Shown: in pieces, positions 7,313 through 14,799 of the stretch | Numbering within the stretch: position 1 is the first letter of the stretch | How the letters are laid out: every line of letters starts with the position of its first letter | Position numbers and translations under genes: made by a program | Notes under the pieces: model-generated | The model's database searches: none | What the model was told of the DNA's origin: nothing | What the model saw: only the letters and a program-made list of their open reading frames with translations | Assembly: GCF_900188385.1 (NCBI RefSeq) | Contig: NZ_FZOI01000013.1 | Location: 1-64,000, forward strand | From: Azospirillum sp. RU38E | Lineage (GTDB): Bacteria > Pseudomonadota > Alphaproteobacteria > Azospirillales > Azospirillaceae | Direction: 5' to 3' | DNA length: 64,000 nt

Positions 7313-7900
7313 ATGACGTATAGAGAGGGGCAAAGCCCACCGGAAAGATATGCCGGCCCCGCCCCCGGCCGGGCGGGCGGCGCGATCCGGCCGCGATGTT
7401 ACGAAACCCACCCGCCCCTGCCCATCCGGCTGGACCAAGGGCGGCAGGTGCATATCCATGGCGGATCATGCCTTCACCCGCAGATCGGCGATGCGGCCAT
7501 CTATATCGGCTTTGACAATGGCATGAAATTGACGCCGCCGGCCTATCCCTGGCACGGCCAGCGGCGGGAAGTGCTGTTCCGCATCCCCGATCAGGGCGTG
7601 CCGCCCGACCTGGCGGAATTTGGCCGGCTGTTGGACTGGACAGCAGACCAGCTGCGGCAGGGCGGGCTGATCCATGCCGGCTGCATCGGCGGGCATGGGC
7701 GCACCGGGATGTTTCTGGCCGCCCTGGTGCGGCAGATGACCGGCAATGCCGATGCCGCCCAGTATGTGCGGGATCATTATTGCTGCAAGGCGATTGAATC
7801 CGAAAGGCAGGTCGCCTTCCTGGCCCAGCATTTCAATATCCGCCCGGTCATCCCCCGCCGCCCCCGCCGGAAGCTGCCGGAGGCAGCGCCCGGCGCCTGA
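7313..7900 (+). CDS. Cys-dependent protein phosphatase-like protein 2
   Basis: The start follows CCAAGGAGGGG. The 195-residue product has the P-loop HAGCIGGHGRTGMFLAALV with Cys about 124 and Arg about 130. A helix with VRDHYCCKAIESERQ follows, as in PTP/DSP folds and as in the first copy (VRRYYYPGAVETRAQ). The N-terminal 70 residues are Pro/Arg/Gly-rich and may be disordered. The two proteins share architecture but little sequence outside the loop, so they look like old paralogues or a functional pair. The last residues (KLPEAAPGA) and the stop codon lie inside a hairpin-repeat unit, so that repeat has supplied this gene's 3' end. Confidence 0.62.
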   Translation: MTYREGQSPPERYAGPAPGRAGGAIRPRCYETHPPLPIRLDQGRQVHIHGGSCLHPQIGDAAIYIGFDNGMKLTPPAYPWHGQRREVLFRIPDQGVPPDLAEFGRLLDWTADQLRQGGLIHAGCIGGHGRTGMFLAALVRQMTGNADAAQYVRDHYCCKAIESERQVAFLAQHFNIRPVIPRRPRRKLPEAAPGA

Positions 7901-7942
7901 GGGAACACAAAATCTCCCTGGATCGGTCACGATCCAGGAAGG
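7866..7942 (-). repeat. partial hairpin-repeat unit overlapping a gene end
   Basis: A reverse-oriented unit with the stem CTGCCGGAGGCAG, the boundary CGCCTGAGGGAAC and the CCTGGATCGGTCACGATCCAGG hairpin. It covers the last codons of the second phosphatase-like gene. Confidence 0.75.
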
Positions 7943-7944
7943 TG

Positions 7945-7953
7945 GATATAAAA
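7945..7953 (+). promoter_or_regulatory. TATAA-type -10 box (GATATAAAA)
   Basis: An AT box about 15-20 bp before the start at 7968. It belongs to the same set as the boxes near 12722 and 22876. Confidence 0.25.
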
Positions 7954-7967
7954 CGGGAGTTTGTTTG

Positions 7968-8675
7968 ATGGCGGTACAGATCGTGGCCAATATGGCGAAA
8001 TTCTTTGCGGCCCTGGGTGCGGCCGACAGCAAGGCGGCGCTGGATGCCCAGGGCATTCAGGTGGTCAGCACGCCCGGCGCGCTGAAATTCATGCAGGCGA
8101 AAACACTGTTGGCCAGCGTGCCGGTCAAGGCCGGCCTGATGCAGGCCATCACCAACGGGGCCGCCACCGGCCCGGAAAAGGCGGGCCTGAAACAGGCCGT
8201 GGCAGCCGCCACCAGCAAAGCGCTGGCCGACAGTGCCCCCCCGCCGGCAGACACCGACAGCAAGACAGCCCCCCCGCCGGCGCCGCCAGCCCCCGCCCCG
8301 CCCATGGATGCGGCGGCGCTGGCGACGCTGTTATCGGCGGCGCGGGTGAAGCTGGCCGACGCCACCTGCCTGTATCAGCCGGTTTTCGCCACCAGCGCCG
8401 CCTCGCGTTACTATGTGGTGGCGCTGCACCCGCAGGCCAAAGTCGCCGCCCGCTATCATGGCAACAAGCTGTCGCTGCGGGTGGAAGGCGATATTGACGG
8501 GCTGAAGGAAACGCTGACGCAAAGCGGCCTGGATGTGCACAGCCATTACGCCTCGCTGCACCTGTCCGCCCCGGACAATCTGAAGGCCAGCAAGGCGGTG
8601 GGGGCGGTGCTGATGGCCCTGGGCCTGCCCTTTCAAACGCCCTATCCCGAACTGAAGCATATTTTCAACAAGTGA
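7968..8675 (+). CDS. hypothetical two-part protein upstream of DNA polymerase
   Basis: The start at 7968 is placed after the hairpin unit (GGGAGTTTGTTTG ATG; weak site). The 235-residue product has an Ala/Lys-rich helical N-terminal part and a Pro/Ala linker (about residues 87-112: TAPPPAPPAPAPP). A compact alpha/beta C-terminal part includes YYVVALHPQAKVAARYHGNK and LSLRVEGDIDGLKETLTQSG. The C-terminal part alternates strands and helices like small nucleic-acid-binding folds, but I cannot name a family. Its stop lies 7 bp before the polymerase start, so the two are co-transcribed and a replication role is plausible (inference). Confidence 0.55.
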   Translation: MAVQIVANMAKFFAALGAADSKAALDAQGIQVVSTPGALKFMQAKTLLASVPVKAGLMQAITNGAATGPEKAGLKQAVAAATSKALADSAPPPADTDSKTAPPPAPPAPAPPMDAAALATLLSAARVKLADATCLYQPVFATSAASRYYVVALHPQAKVAARYHGNKLSLRVEGDIDGLKETLTQSGLDVHSHYASLHLSAPDNLKASKAVGAVLMALGLPFQTPYPELKHIFNK

Positions 8676-8682
8676 GGCGGCG

Positions 8683-10776
8683 ATGCTGCATGTCCACGCC
8701 CCCGCCACGCCCAGCGGCGGCCCGCCGCCGCACCATCCCGGCACGGCCCCCCCGTTGGCGGGGGATTATCGCTATGTCACGGATCTGGCCGATATCTGCG
8801 CCGCCATCGAACAGCACCATGCCGGAACCGGCCGGGCCATGGATGTGGCCATTGATACCAGCACCCAGGGGCGCCATCCCTGGTATCCCCATGCCTATAT
8901 TGTCAGCTTCCAGGTCTCTATCCGGCCCGGACAGGCCGATGTGCTGTATTTCAGCCGGGGCCAGCGCCCGGCCGGGGCGCTGTTGCACCAGATCAACTGG
9001 CTGCTGCACACCGACAAGGTGAAGCTGAAGGGCGCCAACCTGAAATATGATCTGGTCTGGCTGGCCACGGCCTGGGGCGTGGAATGCGGCAATTTCACCA
9101 TGGATACCAGTGTTGTCGGCTCGCTGCTGGATGAAAACCGCTGCAACAGCCTGTCGCTGCATCGCCGGCTGTTCACCGGCATGGGCAGCGCCGCAGACGG
9201 GGCCGGCCGGCCGCCGCTGGACAGGCAGCGGCTGGACCTGGCCCCCCGCCAGGCGCTGTTGCCCCATGCCGGCGGCACGGCCGATGCCTGCCTGCGGGTG
9301 GCCCTGCCGCTGCGCCGCCAGCTGGTGCAGGAACCCCGTCTGTGCAATTTCTACACAAAATTGCTGCACCCGGCGCTGCGCAGTTTTGAAGCGGTGGAAC
9401 GCCGGGGGCTGGTGGTGGACCGGCAGCAATATGCCCTGCTGGAACAGGATATCCGGCAGGAAATCGCCACGCTTCAGCGCCAGTTGCTGGACCGGCTGCC
9501 CGCCCGCCTGCGCCAGCGCCACGCGGCGGCGATCACCCGGCAGGCGGGCGCCGAACAATCCCCCATCACCCCCGCCCTGCTGCTGGATTTTCTGTTCAGC
9601 CCGCTGGGCTGCAACCTGCGCCCGCTGCGCTGGACCGGCCGATCCGGCCAGCCCTCGCTCAGCGCCGCCCATCTGGCGATGTTTGCCGACCATCCGCTGG
9701 CGGGGCCGTTCGTGGCCCTGTACCGCCAGCTGGCCAGCGCCCAGAAGATGCTGTCCACCTATGTGGTGGGGTTCTTGAAACATCTGCGCCCCGACGGGCT
9801 GTTCCACCCCACCTATATGCTGTTCAATGGCAGCATGGCCGACGAGGGCGACGAGGGCGATGATGCAGCGGCGGCCGGCACGGTAACCGGCCGCCTGTCT
9901 GCCAGAGACCCGGCCGTGCAGACCATTCCCAAACGCGGCCAATGGGCCGCCCGCCTGCGCGCCTGTTTCCCCGCCCCGCCCGGCCATGTGTTTTTCCAGC
10001 GTGATTATTCCCAGGGCGAATTGCGCGTGGTGGCCTGTGTCGCCCAGGAACAGAACATGATCCGGGCCTATCGCCAGGGCATCGACCTGCATTGCCAGAC
10101 GGCGGCCCAGCTGAACGGCTATGATCTGCAAAGCTTCCAGGCCCTGGAACAGCGCGACCCCGGCCTTTACGAAACCCTGCGGCGCGGCGGCAAGGCGGGG
10201 AATTTCGGCCTGCTGTACGGCATGTCGGCCGGGGGTTTCGTGGATTATGCCTGGGCAACCTATGGGCTGGTGCTGTCGCTGGACCAGGCCGAACAGTTCC
10301 GCCACCGCTTTCTGACACAGCTCTATCCCGGCCTCAGCCGCTATCACGCCCAGGTGCGGGCCCAGGCGCGGCGGGATGGCTGTGTCTGGTCGCCGCTGGG
10401 GCGGCGGCGCCTGCTGCCCCAGATCAGGGCCGCCGACCCCGCCGCCCGCGCCCAGGCCGAACGCCAGGCCATCAACAGCCCCATCCAGTCCACCCTGTCG
10501 GACATGCTGTTATGGACCATGGCCATCCTGCACCGCGACCATCCCGACCTGTGGATCGCCGGCATGACGCATGACAGCCTGTATGGCTATCTGCCCGCCG
10601 ACAGCGCCCCGGCCTGGATGGAACGCATACAGGCGGTGATGGACCATCTGCCCTTTGCCGAAACCTTCGGCTGGTCCCCCGCCCTGCCCTTCCCCTCTGA
10701 CGGCGAACTGGGGCCGCATCTGGGGGCGCTGAAGAAGCGGGGCGGGGCGGCCCCGCCCCCAGAACAAACAATTTGA
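8683..10776 (+). CDS. phage family A DNA polymerase (Pol I-type)
   Basis: A 697-residue replicative polymerase without the 5' nuclease domain. Residues about 25-210 form a DEDD-type 3'-5' exonuclease fold; Exo II is recognisable (GANLKYDLVWL). Where DxE is expected in Exo I the sequence is DTST (about 58-61), and the Exo III Tyr is not evident, so proofreading may be weakened. Polymerase motif A is DYSQGELRVVA (Asp about 440), motif B is RRGGKAGNFGLLYG (about 500) and motif C is THDSLYG (about 629-635). Motif C has Ser where bacterial Pol I has Glu (HDE). Catalytic Asp residues, Lys and Tyr are present. It synthesises the element's DNA, probably with the initiator, helicase and primase at 40.5-44.3 kb, which become neighbours when the element is circular. 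The start is the ATG just after the previous stop. Confidence 0.93.
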   Translation: MLHVHAPATPSGGPPPHHPGTAPPLAGDYRYVTDLADICAAIEQHHAGTGRAMDVAIDTSTQGRHPWYPHAYIVSFQVSIRPGQADVLYFSRGQRPAGALLHQINWLLHTDKVKLKGANLKYDLVWLATAWGVECGNFTMDTSVVGSLLDENRCNSLSLHRRLFTGMGSAADGAGRPPLDRQRLDLAPRQALLPHAGGTADACLRVALPLRRQLVQEPRLCNFYTKLLHPALRSFEAVERRGLVVDRQQYALLEQDIRQEIATLQRQLLDRLPARLRQRHAAAITRQAGAEQSPITPALLLDFLFSPLGCNLRPLRWTGRSGQPSLSAAHLAMFADHPLAGPFVALYRQLASAQKMLSTYVVGFLKHLRPDGLFHPTYMLFNGSMADEGDEGDDAAAAGTVTGRLSARDPAVQTIPKRGQWAARLRACFPAPPGHVFFQRDYSQGELRVVACVAQEQNMIRAYRQGIDLHCQTAAQLNGYDLQSFQALEQRDPGLYETLRRGGKAGNFGLLYGMSAGGFVDYAWATYGLVLSLDQAEQFRHRFLTQLYPGLSRYHAQVRAQARRDGCVWSPLGRRRLLPQIRAADPAARAQAERQAINSPIQSTLSDMLLWTMAILHRDHPDLWIAGMTHDSLYGYLPADSAPAWMERIQAVMDHLPFAETFGWSPALPFPSDGELGPHLGALKKRGGAAPPPEQTI

Positions 10777-10792
10777 GCAAAGCGGCAAAAAC

Positions 10793-10803
10793 AATATAAT
10801 AAT
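10793..10803 (+). promoter_or_regulatory. TATAA-type -10 box upstream of portal gene
   Basis: AATATAATAAT in GC-rich surroundings, about 25 bp before the portal start and just after the polymerase stop. Confidence 0.35.
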
Positions 10804-10826
10804 GCAGCACAGCAAGGAGCGCCGCA

Positions 10827-12104
10827 ATGCCCGAAGATTTTATTCCCAGCAGCCAGACCCCCGCCCCGGCCGGTCTGGCGGATGGCGGCCTGCTGGCCGC
10901 CCTGGCCCTGGAGGTAGAGGACGAATTCCACCGTCTTTATCAGCCCCAGGCGGGCAGCGGCGGGGGGATATTGATCGAACCACCCTTCAACCCGCGCCTG
11001 CTGGAAGCGCTGGCCCGGCAGAACAATGCCCTGGAACCCTGCATTGCCACCCTGGTCAGCCAGATCGACAGCACCGGCCACAGCATTGAAAAGGCCGACG
11101 GAACCGCCCCCACCAGCGGCGAGGCGGCCGAGATCGCCGCCATCCAGGCGTTCTTTGCCCAGCCCTATCCCGGCCAATCCTGGCTGACCATGCGCAAGGC
11201 GCTGCGCCGCGATCTGGAAGTGATCGGCTGGGGCGCGCTGGAGGTGCTGCGCGACAGCGCCGGCCGGCTGGCCTGCATCCGCCACCTGCCGGCCCACAGC
11301 CTGCGCCTGTGCCGCCTGGATGCCGCCATCACCGTGGAAAAGCCGCTGGCGCGCGGCGGGCAGACGCAATCCTATCCGATCACGCTGCAAGAACGCCGCT
11401 TTGCCAGCCTGATCGACGGCACCCTGGTCTATCACCGCGAATTCGCCAGCAGCCGCCAGCTGAACCGCCAGACCGGCGCCTGGGAAACCGCCGAAAACCC
11501 CCTGGAACCGGCCGACCGGGCCAGCGAAATCCTGTATTTCACCGTCACCGACGATACCGCCGGCCCCTATGGCCTGCCCCGCTGGATCGGCCAGCTGCCC
11601 TCTGTGCTGGGCAGCCGCCGGGCCGAAGAGTTCAATCTGGGCTTTTTCGATGCCGGCGGCGTGCCGCCGCTGCTGATGGTGGTGCAGGGCGGCGTGCTGG
11701 CCAGCGACAGTAAGCGCGAACTGGAACAGGTGCTGGCCGGCAAGGCCAAGGACAAGCACAAGCCCGTGGTGGTGGATGCCTATGCCACCGGCAACCCGCA
11801 GGATGCCGCCGGCACCGTGCAGGTAAAGGCGGAACGGCTGGCCAGCGAACGCCAGCCCGACAGCCTGTTTGAAACCTATGATGCCCGCTGCGAAGCCCGC
11901 ATCCGCGCCGCTTTCCGGCTGCCGCCGCTGTTTGTCGGCAAGCTGTCGAAATATTGCTTCACCTCCGTGCGCTATGCCCACGCCGCCGCCGAAGCCCAGA
12001 TCTTCAAGCCGGAGCGCGCGGCGTTCGACGATGTGGTGAACCTGAAGATCATGCCGGAACTGGGGCCCGCCTATCGCTTCCGTTCCGCCCCCGGCAGCTT
12101 GTGA
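10827..12104 (+). CDS. phage portal protein, PBSX family
   Basis: A 425-residue protein matching PBSX-type portals in order: FNPRLLEALARQNNALEPCI near the N-terminus, GWGALEVLRDSAGRLACIRH, DDTAGPYGLPRWIGQLPS, EEFNLGFFDAGGVPPLLMV, and FRLPPLFVGKLSK followed by AEAQIFKPERAAFDDVVN. The portal is a dodecameric ring at one capsid vertex through which DNA is pumped by terminase and to which the tail joins. Length and motifs look intact. The start follows CAAGGAG. No terminase precedes it and no capsid gene follows it; the next 8.8 kb hold repeats, fibre genes and a minus-strand module. The portal may therefore be stranded. Confidence 0.9.
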   Translation: MPEDFIPSSQTPAPAGLADGGLLAALALEVEDEFHRLYQPQAGSGGGILIEPPFNPRLLEALARQNNALEPCIATLVSQIDSTGHSIEKADGTAPTSGEAAEIAAIQAFFAQPYPGQSWLTMRKALRRDLEVIGWGALEVLRDSAGRLACIRHLPAHSLRLCRLDAAITVEKPLARGGQTQSYPITLQERRFASLIDGTLVYHREFASSRQLNRQTGAWETAENPLEPADRASEILYFTVTDDTAGPYGLPRWIGQLPSVLGSRRAEEFNLGFFDAGGVPPLLMVVQGGVLASDSKRELEQVLAGKAKDKHKPVVVDAYATGNPQDAAGTVQVKAERLASERQPDSLFETYDARCEARIRAAFRLPPLFVGKLSKYCFTSVRYAHAAAEAQIFKPERAAFDDVVNLKIMPELGPAYRFRSAPGSL

Positions 12105-12114
12105 ATTAATTTAT

Positions 12115-12640
12115 GTTCCCTCAGGCGCCGGGCGGCGGCATCCGCCGCCTTGGCTTACGCGTTCCCTCAGGCGCCGGGCGGCGGCATCCGCCGCCTTGGC
12201 TTACGCGCCCACGCGGGCGCGGGCCGGCAGTCGCCGGCCTGGATCGTGACTGGTTTTGGGGGGGTTGCGTTCCCTCAGGCGCCGGGCGGCGGCATCCGCC
12301 GCCTTGGCTTACGCGCCCACGCGGGCGCGGGCCGGCAGTCGCCGGCCTGGATCGTGACTGGTTTTGGGGGGGTTGCGTTCCCTCAGGCGCCGGGCGGCGG
12401 CATCCGCCGCCTTGGCTTACGCGCCCACGCGGGCGCGGGCCGGCAGTCGCCGGCCTGGATCGTGACTGGTTTTGGGGGGGTTGCGTTCCCTCAGGCGCCG
12501 GGCGGCGGCATCCGCCGCCTTGGCTTACGCGCCCACGCGGGCGCGGGCCGGCGGTCGCCGGCCTGGATCGTGACTGGTTTTGGGGGTTTTGCGTTCCCTC
12601 AGGTGCCGGGCCGGCGGTCGCCGGCCTTCAAGGGGCATTG
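12115..12640 (+). repeat. composite hairpin-repeat array, four tandem 108-bp units
   Basis: GTTCCCTCAG starts at 12115, 12161, 12269, 12377, 12485 and 12593; the last four intervals are exactly 108 bp. Each unit contains the stem GGCGGCGGCATCCGCCGCC, the linker TTGGCTTACG, the stem GCGCCCACGCGGGCGC, the hairpin GGCCGGCAGTCGCCGGCC and a decayed TGGATCGTGACTGG segment followed by G-rich DNA. The frames open across it are by-products of the 108-bp (36-codon) period. Confidence 0.93.
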
Positions 12641-12721
12641 ACCATGCCCCTTGCTGTGAGCCCCCCCCTTTTCGAAACGCGCATCCCGGCCACGGCCGGG
12701 CTTGTGTGTTTATTCCTATGC

Positions 12722-12731
12722 GTATAATATA
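12722..12731 (+). promoter_or_regulatory. TATAA-type -10 box upstream of fibre cassette
   Basis: GTATAATATA about 26 bp before the start at 12757, in GC-rich DNA and just after the hairpin array. It is the best match of the set to a -10 element. Confidence 0.45.
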
Positions 12732-12756
12732 ATGAGCACAGACGAAAGGTGCTGCC

Positions 12757-13107
12757 ATGGCTGCCGGACAGTACGACATTACGGTCGAGCAGGGGACGAC
12801 CTTTGCCCTGCAGATCGCTGTAAAGAGCCGGAATCTTTCCGGCGCCACAACCGCCCGCAATCTGGTGGGCATGACCGGTCGCGGCCAGATGCGCCGTAAA
12901 TACAGCGATCCGGAGATCGCGGCCGCGTTCTCGGTCACCATCCCCGACCCCGCCGGCGGGATTGTCGCGGTGGGGCTGACGGCCGAACAGACCGCCGGGC
13001 TGCTGGCCAAACCCCATGTCTATGACATCGAACTGGTCAGCCCGGACGGCGCGGTCATGCGGCTGGTACAGGGCGCGGCCACCGTCACACCGGAGGTGAC
13101 GAAATGA
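12757..13107 (+). CDS. small phage structural protein (BppU-like fold likely)
   Basis: A 116-residue protein with pattern AGQYDITVEQGTTFALQIAV, then RGQMRRKYSDPEIAAAF, then HVYDIELVSPDGAVMRLV and GAATVTPEVTK. This two-sheet layout, ending in VTPEVTK, is common in small tail or baseplate accessory proteins and in the N-terminal part of BppU-type proteins (family knowledge; the match is by pattern only). The start follows GAAAGGTGCTGCC. It overlaps the next gene by 4 bp, so it opens a fibre cassette of four genes. Confidence 0.55.
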   Translation: MAAGQYDITVEQGTTFALQIAVKSRNLSGATTARNLVGMTGRGQMRRKYSDPEIAAAFSVTIPDPAGGIVAVGLTAEQTAGLLAKPHVYDIELVSPDGAVMRLVQGAATVTPEVTK

Positions 13108-13313
13108 CCGATGTGCTGGTGATCAGCAAAGACGAAACCACGGTGCTGGAACTGGTCATCCCCAGCCCGGTGCCAACCAGCATGGCCGATATTGCCGGCC
13201 TGGATATCAGCGGCGCCAGCGATGGCGCCCTGCTGACCTACAACCAGGAACGCGCGGTGTTCGAGGCTGGCACCCGCCAGCGGAACCAGCTTATTGACGG
13301 AGGTAATTTCTGA
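13104..13313 (+). CDS. small tail-fibre-associated protein (69 aa)
   Basis: Overlaps its neighbours by 4 bp (ATGA) and 1 bp, so it is translationally coupled in the fibre cassette. The product begins MTDVLVISKDETTVLELV and holds MADIAGLDISGASDGALLTY, a motif reused near fibre ends (GGTGANLSGASDG in the next gene). It is probably a small fibre or assembly component; no family is recognised. Confidence 0.5.
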   Translation: MTDVLVISKDETTVLELVIPSPVPTSMADIAGLDISGASDGALLTYNQERAVFEAGTRQRNQLIDGGNF

Positions 13314-14668
13314 TGGTCAACACCGTTCGCATCAAGCGTCGGGCATCCGGCAATCCCGGCGCGCCGGGCGTGCTGGAAAATGCCGAACTGGCCTTCAACG
13401 AGGTTGAAGACGTTCTTTATTACGGCAAGGGCAATGGCGGCAGCGGTGGCAGCGCCACCAATGTGATCGCCATCGGCGGCAGCGGTGCCTATTCCACCCT
13501 GGCGGGCAACCAGACCATCAGCGGTGCCAAAACGCTGACCGGCCAGTTGCTGGCCGCCGGCGCCGGTGCCGTGACCGTGCCCAGCGTGTCCCAGGGCAGC
13601 AATGATACCAGTGCGGCCAACACGGCCTGGGTGCGTTCCTATGCCCAGCCGGTGGCCGCCACCCTGACGGCGCTGTCCGCCCTGGGCAGCAACGGCATTG
13701 TCGTGAAGACGGCCGCCGGCGCTGTCGCCGCCCGCCAGATCGAGGCCGCGGCCGGCCGGCTGACCATCGCCAATGCCGATGGCATTGCGGCGAACCCGCT
13801 GCTGGATCTGGCCACCGTGGGCACGGCCGGCACCTATAGCAAGCTGACCACCGACGCCTATGGCCGCGTGGTGGCCGGCGGCATCGCCCGGCTGGATGAA
13901 CTGGCCGCCCCCACCGCCCCGGTGGCGCTGAACGGGTTCCGCCTGACCGGGCTGGCCGATCCGGTGAATGCCCAGGATGCGGCGACCAAGAATTATGTCG
14001 ACCTGACGGTGCAGGGGCTGGACCCCAAGCAATCCGTCCGCGCGGCCACCACCGGCCCCGTCACCCTGTCCGGCACCCAGACCATTGATGGTGTGGCGCT
14101 GGTGGCCGGTGATCGCGTGCTGGTGAAAAACCAGGCCAATGCCAGCCAGAACGGCATCTATATCGTGGCGTCCGGGGCCTGGACCCGTGCCGCCGACATG
14201 GATGTCTGGTCGGAATTTGTCAGTGCCTATTTCTTTGTGGAAATGGGCACGGTCAATGCCGAAATGGGCTTTATCTGCACGGCCGATGCCGGCGGGACGC
14301 TGGGGTCCAGCGCGGTCAATTTCGTGCAGTTCAACGGGGCCGGCCAGGTGGTGGCCGGTGACGGCCTGGGCAAGAATGGCAACAGCCTGTTTGTCACCGG
14401 CACCGCCAACCGCATCGTGGCCAGCGGCACCGGGGTGGACATTGCCACCACCTATGCCGGCCAGACCAGCATCAACACGCTGGGCACCATCGGCACCGGC
14501 ACCTGGAACGCCACCATCATCGGCCTGGCCTATGGCGGCACGGGGGCCAACCTGTCGGGCGCCAGCGATGGCACCATCTTCAAGAAGAATGGCAGCGCCC
14601 TGGTTCCGGCCACCCCCGGCACCGATTTCCTGAACAGCACCTCCACCATCGATGGCGGGGTGTTCTGA
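13313..14668 (+). CDS. tail fibre protein 1
   Basis: A 451-residue fibre. The N-terminus VRIKRRASGNPGAPGVLENA followed by ELAFNEVEDVLYYGKG is the common anchoring segment of phage tail fibres, also found in phage hyaluronidase-type fibres. The middle has GLADPVNAQDAATKNYVD, the ATKNYVD heptad-like motif of trimeric fibre shafts. The end has repeated TGTWNATIIGLAYGGTGANL-type segments. It would form a trimer that binds the host surface. The ribosome site is GGAGGTAATTTCTG. It is followed at once by a strong terminator. Confidence 0.75.
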   Translation: MVNTVRIKRRASGNPGAPGVLENAELAFNEVEDVLYYGKGNGGSGGSATNVIAIGGSGAYSTLAGNQTISGAKTLTGQLLAAGAGAVTVPSVSQGSNDTSAANTAWVRSYAQPVAATLTALSALGSNGIVVKTAAGAVAARQIEAAAGRLTIANADGIAANPLLDLATVGTAGTYSKLTTDAYGRVVAGGIARLDELAAPTAPVALNGFRLTGLADPVNAQDAATKNYVDLTVQGLDPKQSVRAATTGPVTLSGTQTIDGVALVAGDRVLVKNQANASQNGIYIVASGAWTRAADMDVWSEFVSAYFFVEMGTVNAEMGFICTADAGGTLGSSAVNFVQFNGAGQVVAGDGLGKNGNSLFVTGTANRIVASGTGVDIATTYAGQTSINTLGTIGTGTWNATIIGLAYGGTGANLSGASDGTIFKKNGSALVPATPGTDFLNSTSTIDGGVF

Positions 14669-14670
14669 TC

Positions 14671-14714
14671 CCCATCTCCCCGGATCGGTGACGATCCGGG
14701 GAGATTTCGTTTTT
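14671..14714 (+). terminator. Rho-independent terminator after fibre 1
   Basis: ATCTCCCCGGATCGG pairs with CGATCCGGGGAGAT, followed by TTCGTTTTT. It is a variant of the terminal hairpin of the composite repeat, standing alone after a stop codon, which supports a terminator role for that hairpin. Confidence 0.8.
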
Positions 14715-14799
14715 CCCCAGGCGCGGGGCGCGCGGCACCCTGCGCGTCCGGCCCTTGCTGCAACCCAGGCTAGATAGCCGGACCCGAGGGGGCTTTGAT

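Noticed and set aside
8665-10347. 560-codon minus-strand frame
   Set aside because: Antisense to the DNA polymerase, whose motifs are unambiguous.
12113-12727. repeat-protein gene of about 200 codons with 36-residue repeats
   Set aside because: The period of 108 bp is a multiple of three, so several frames stay open. The stems and the lack of a ribosome site show a structural DNA/RNA repeat, not a protein repeat.
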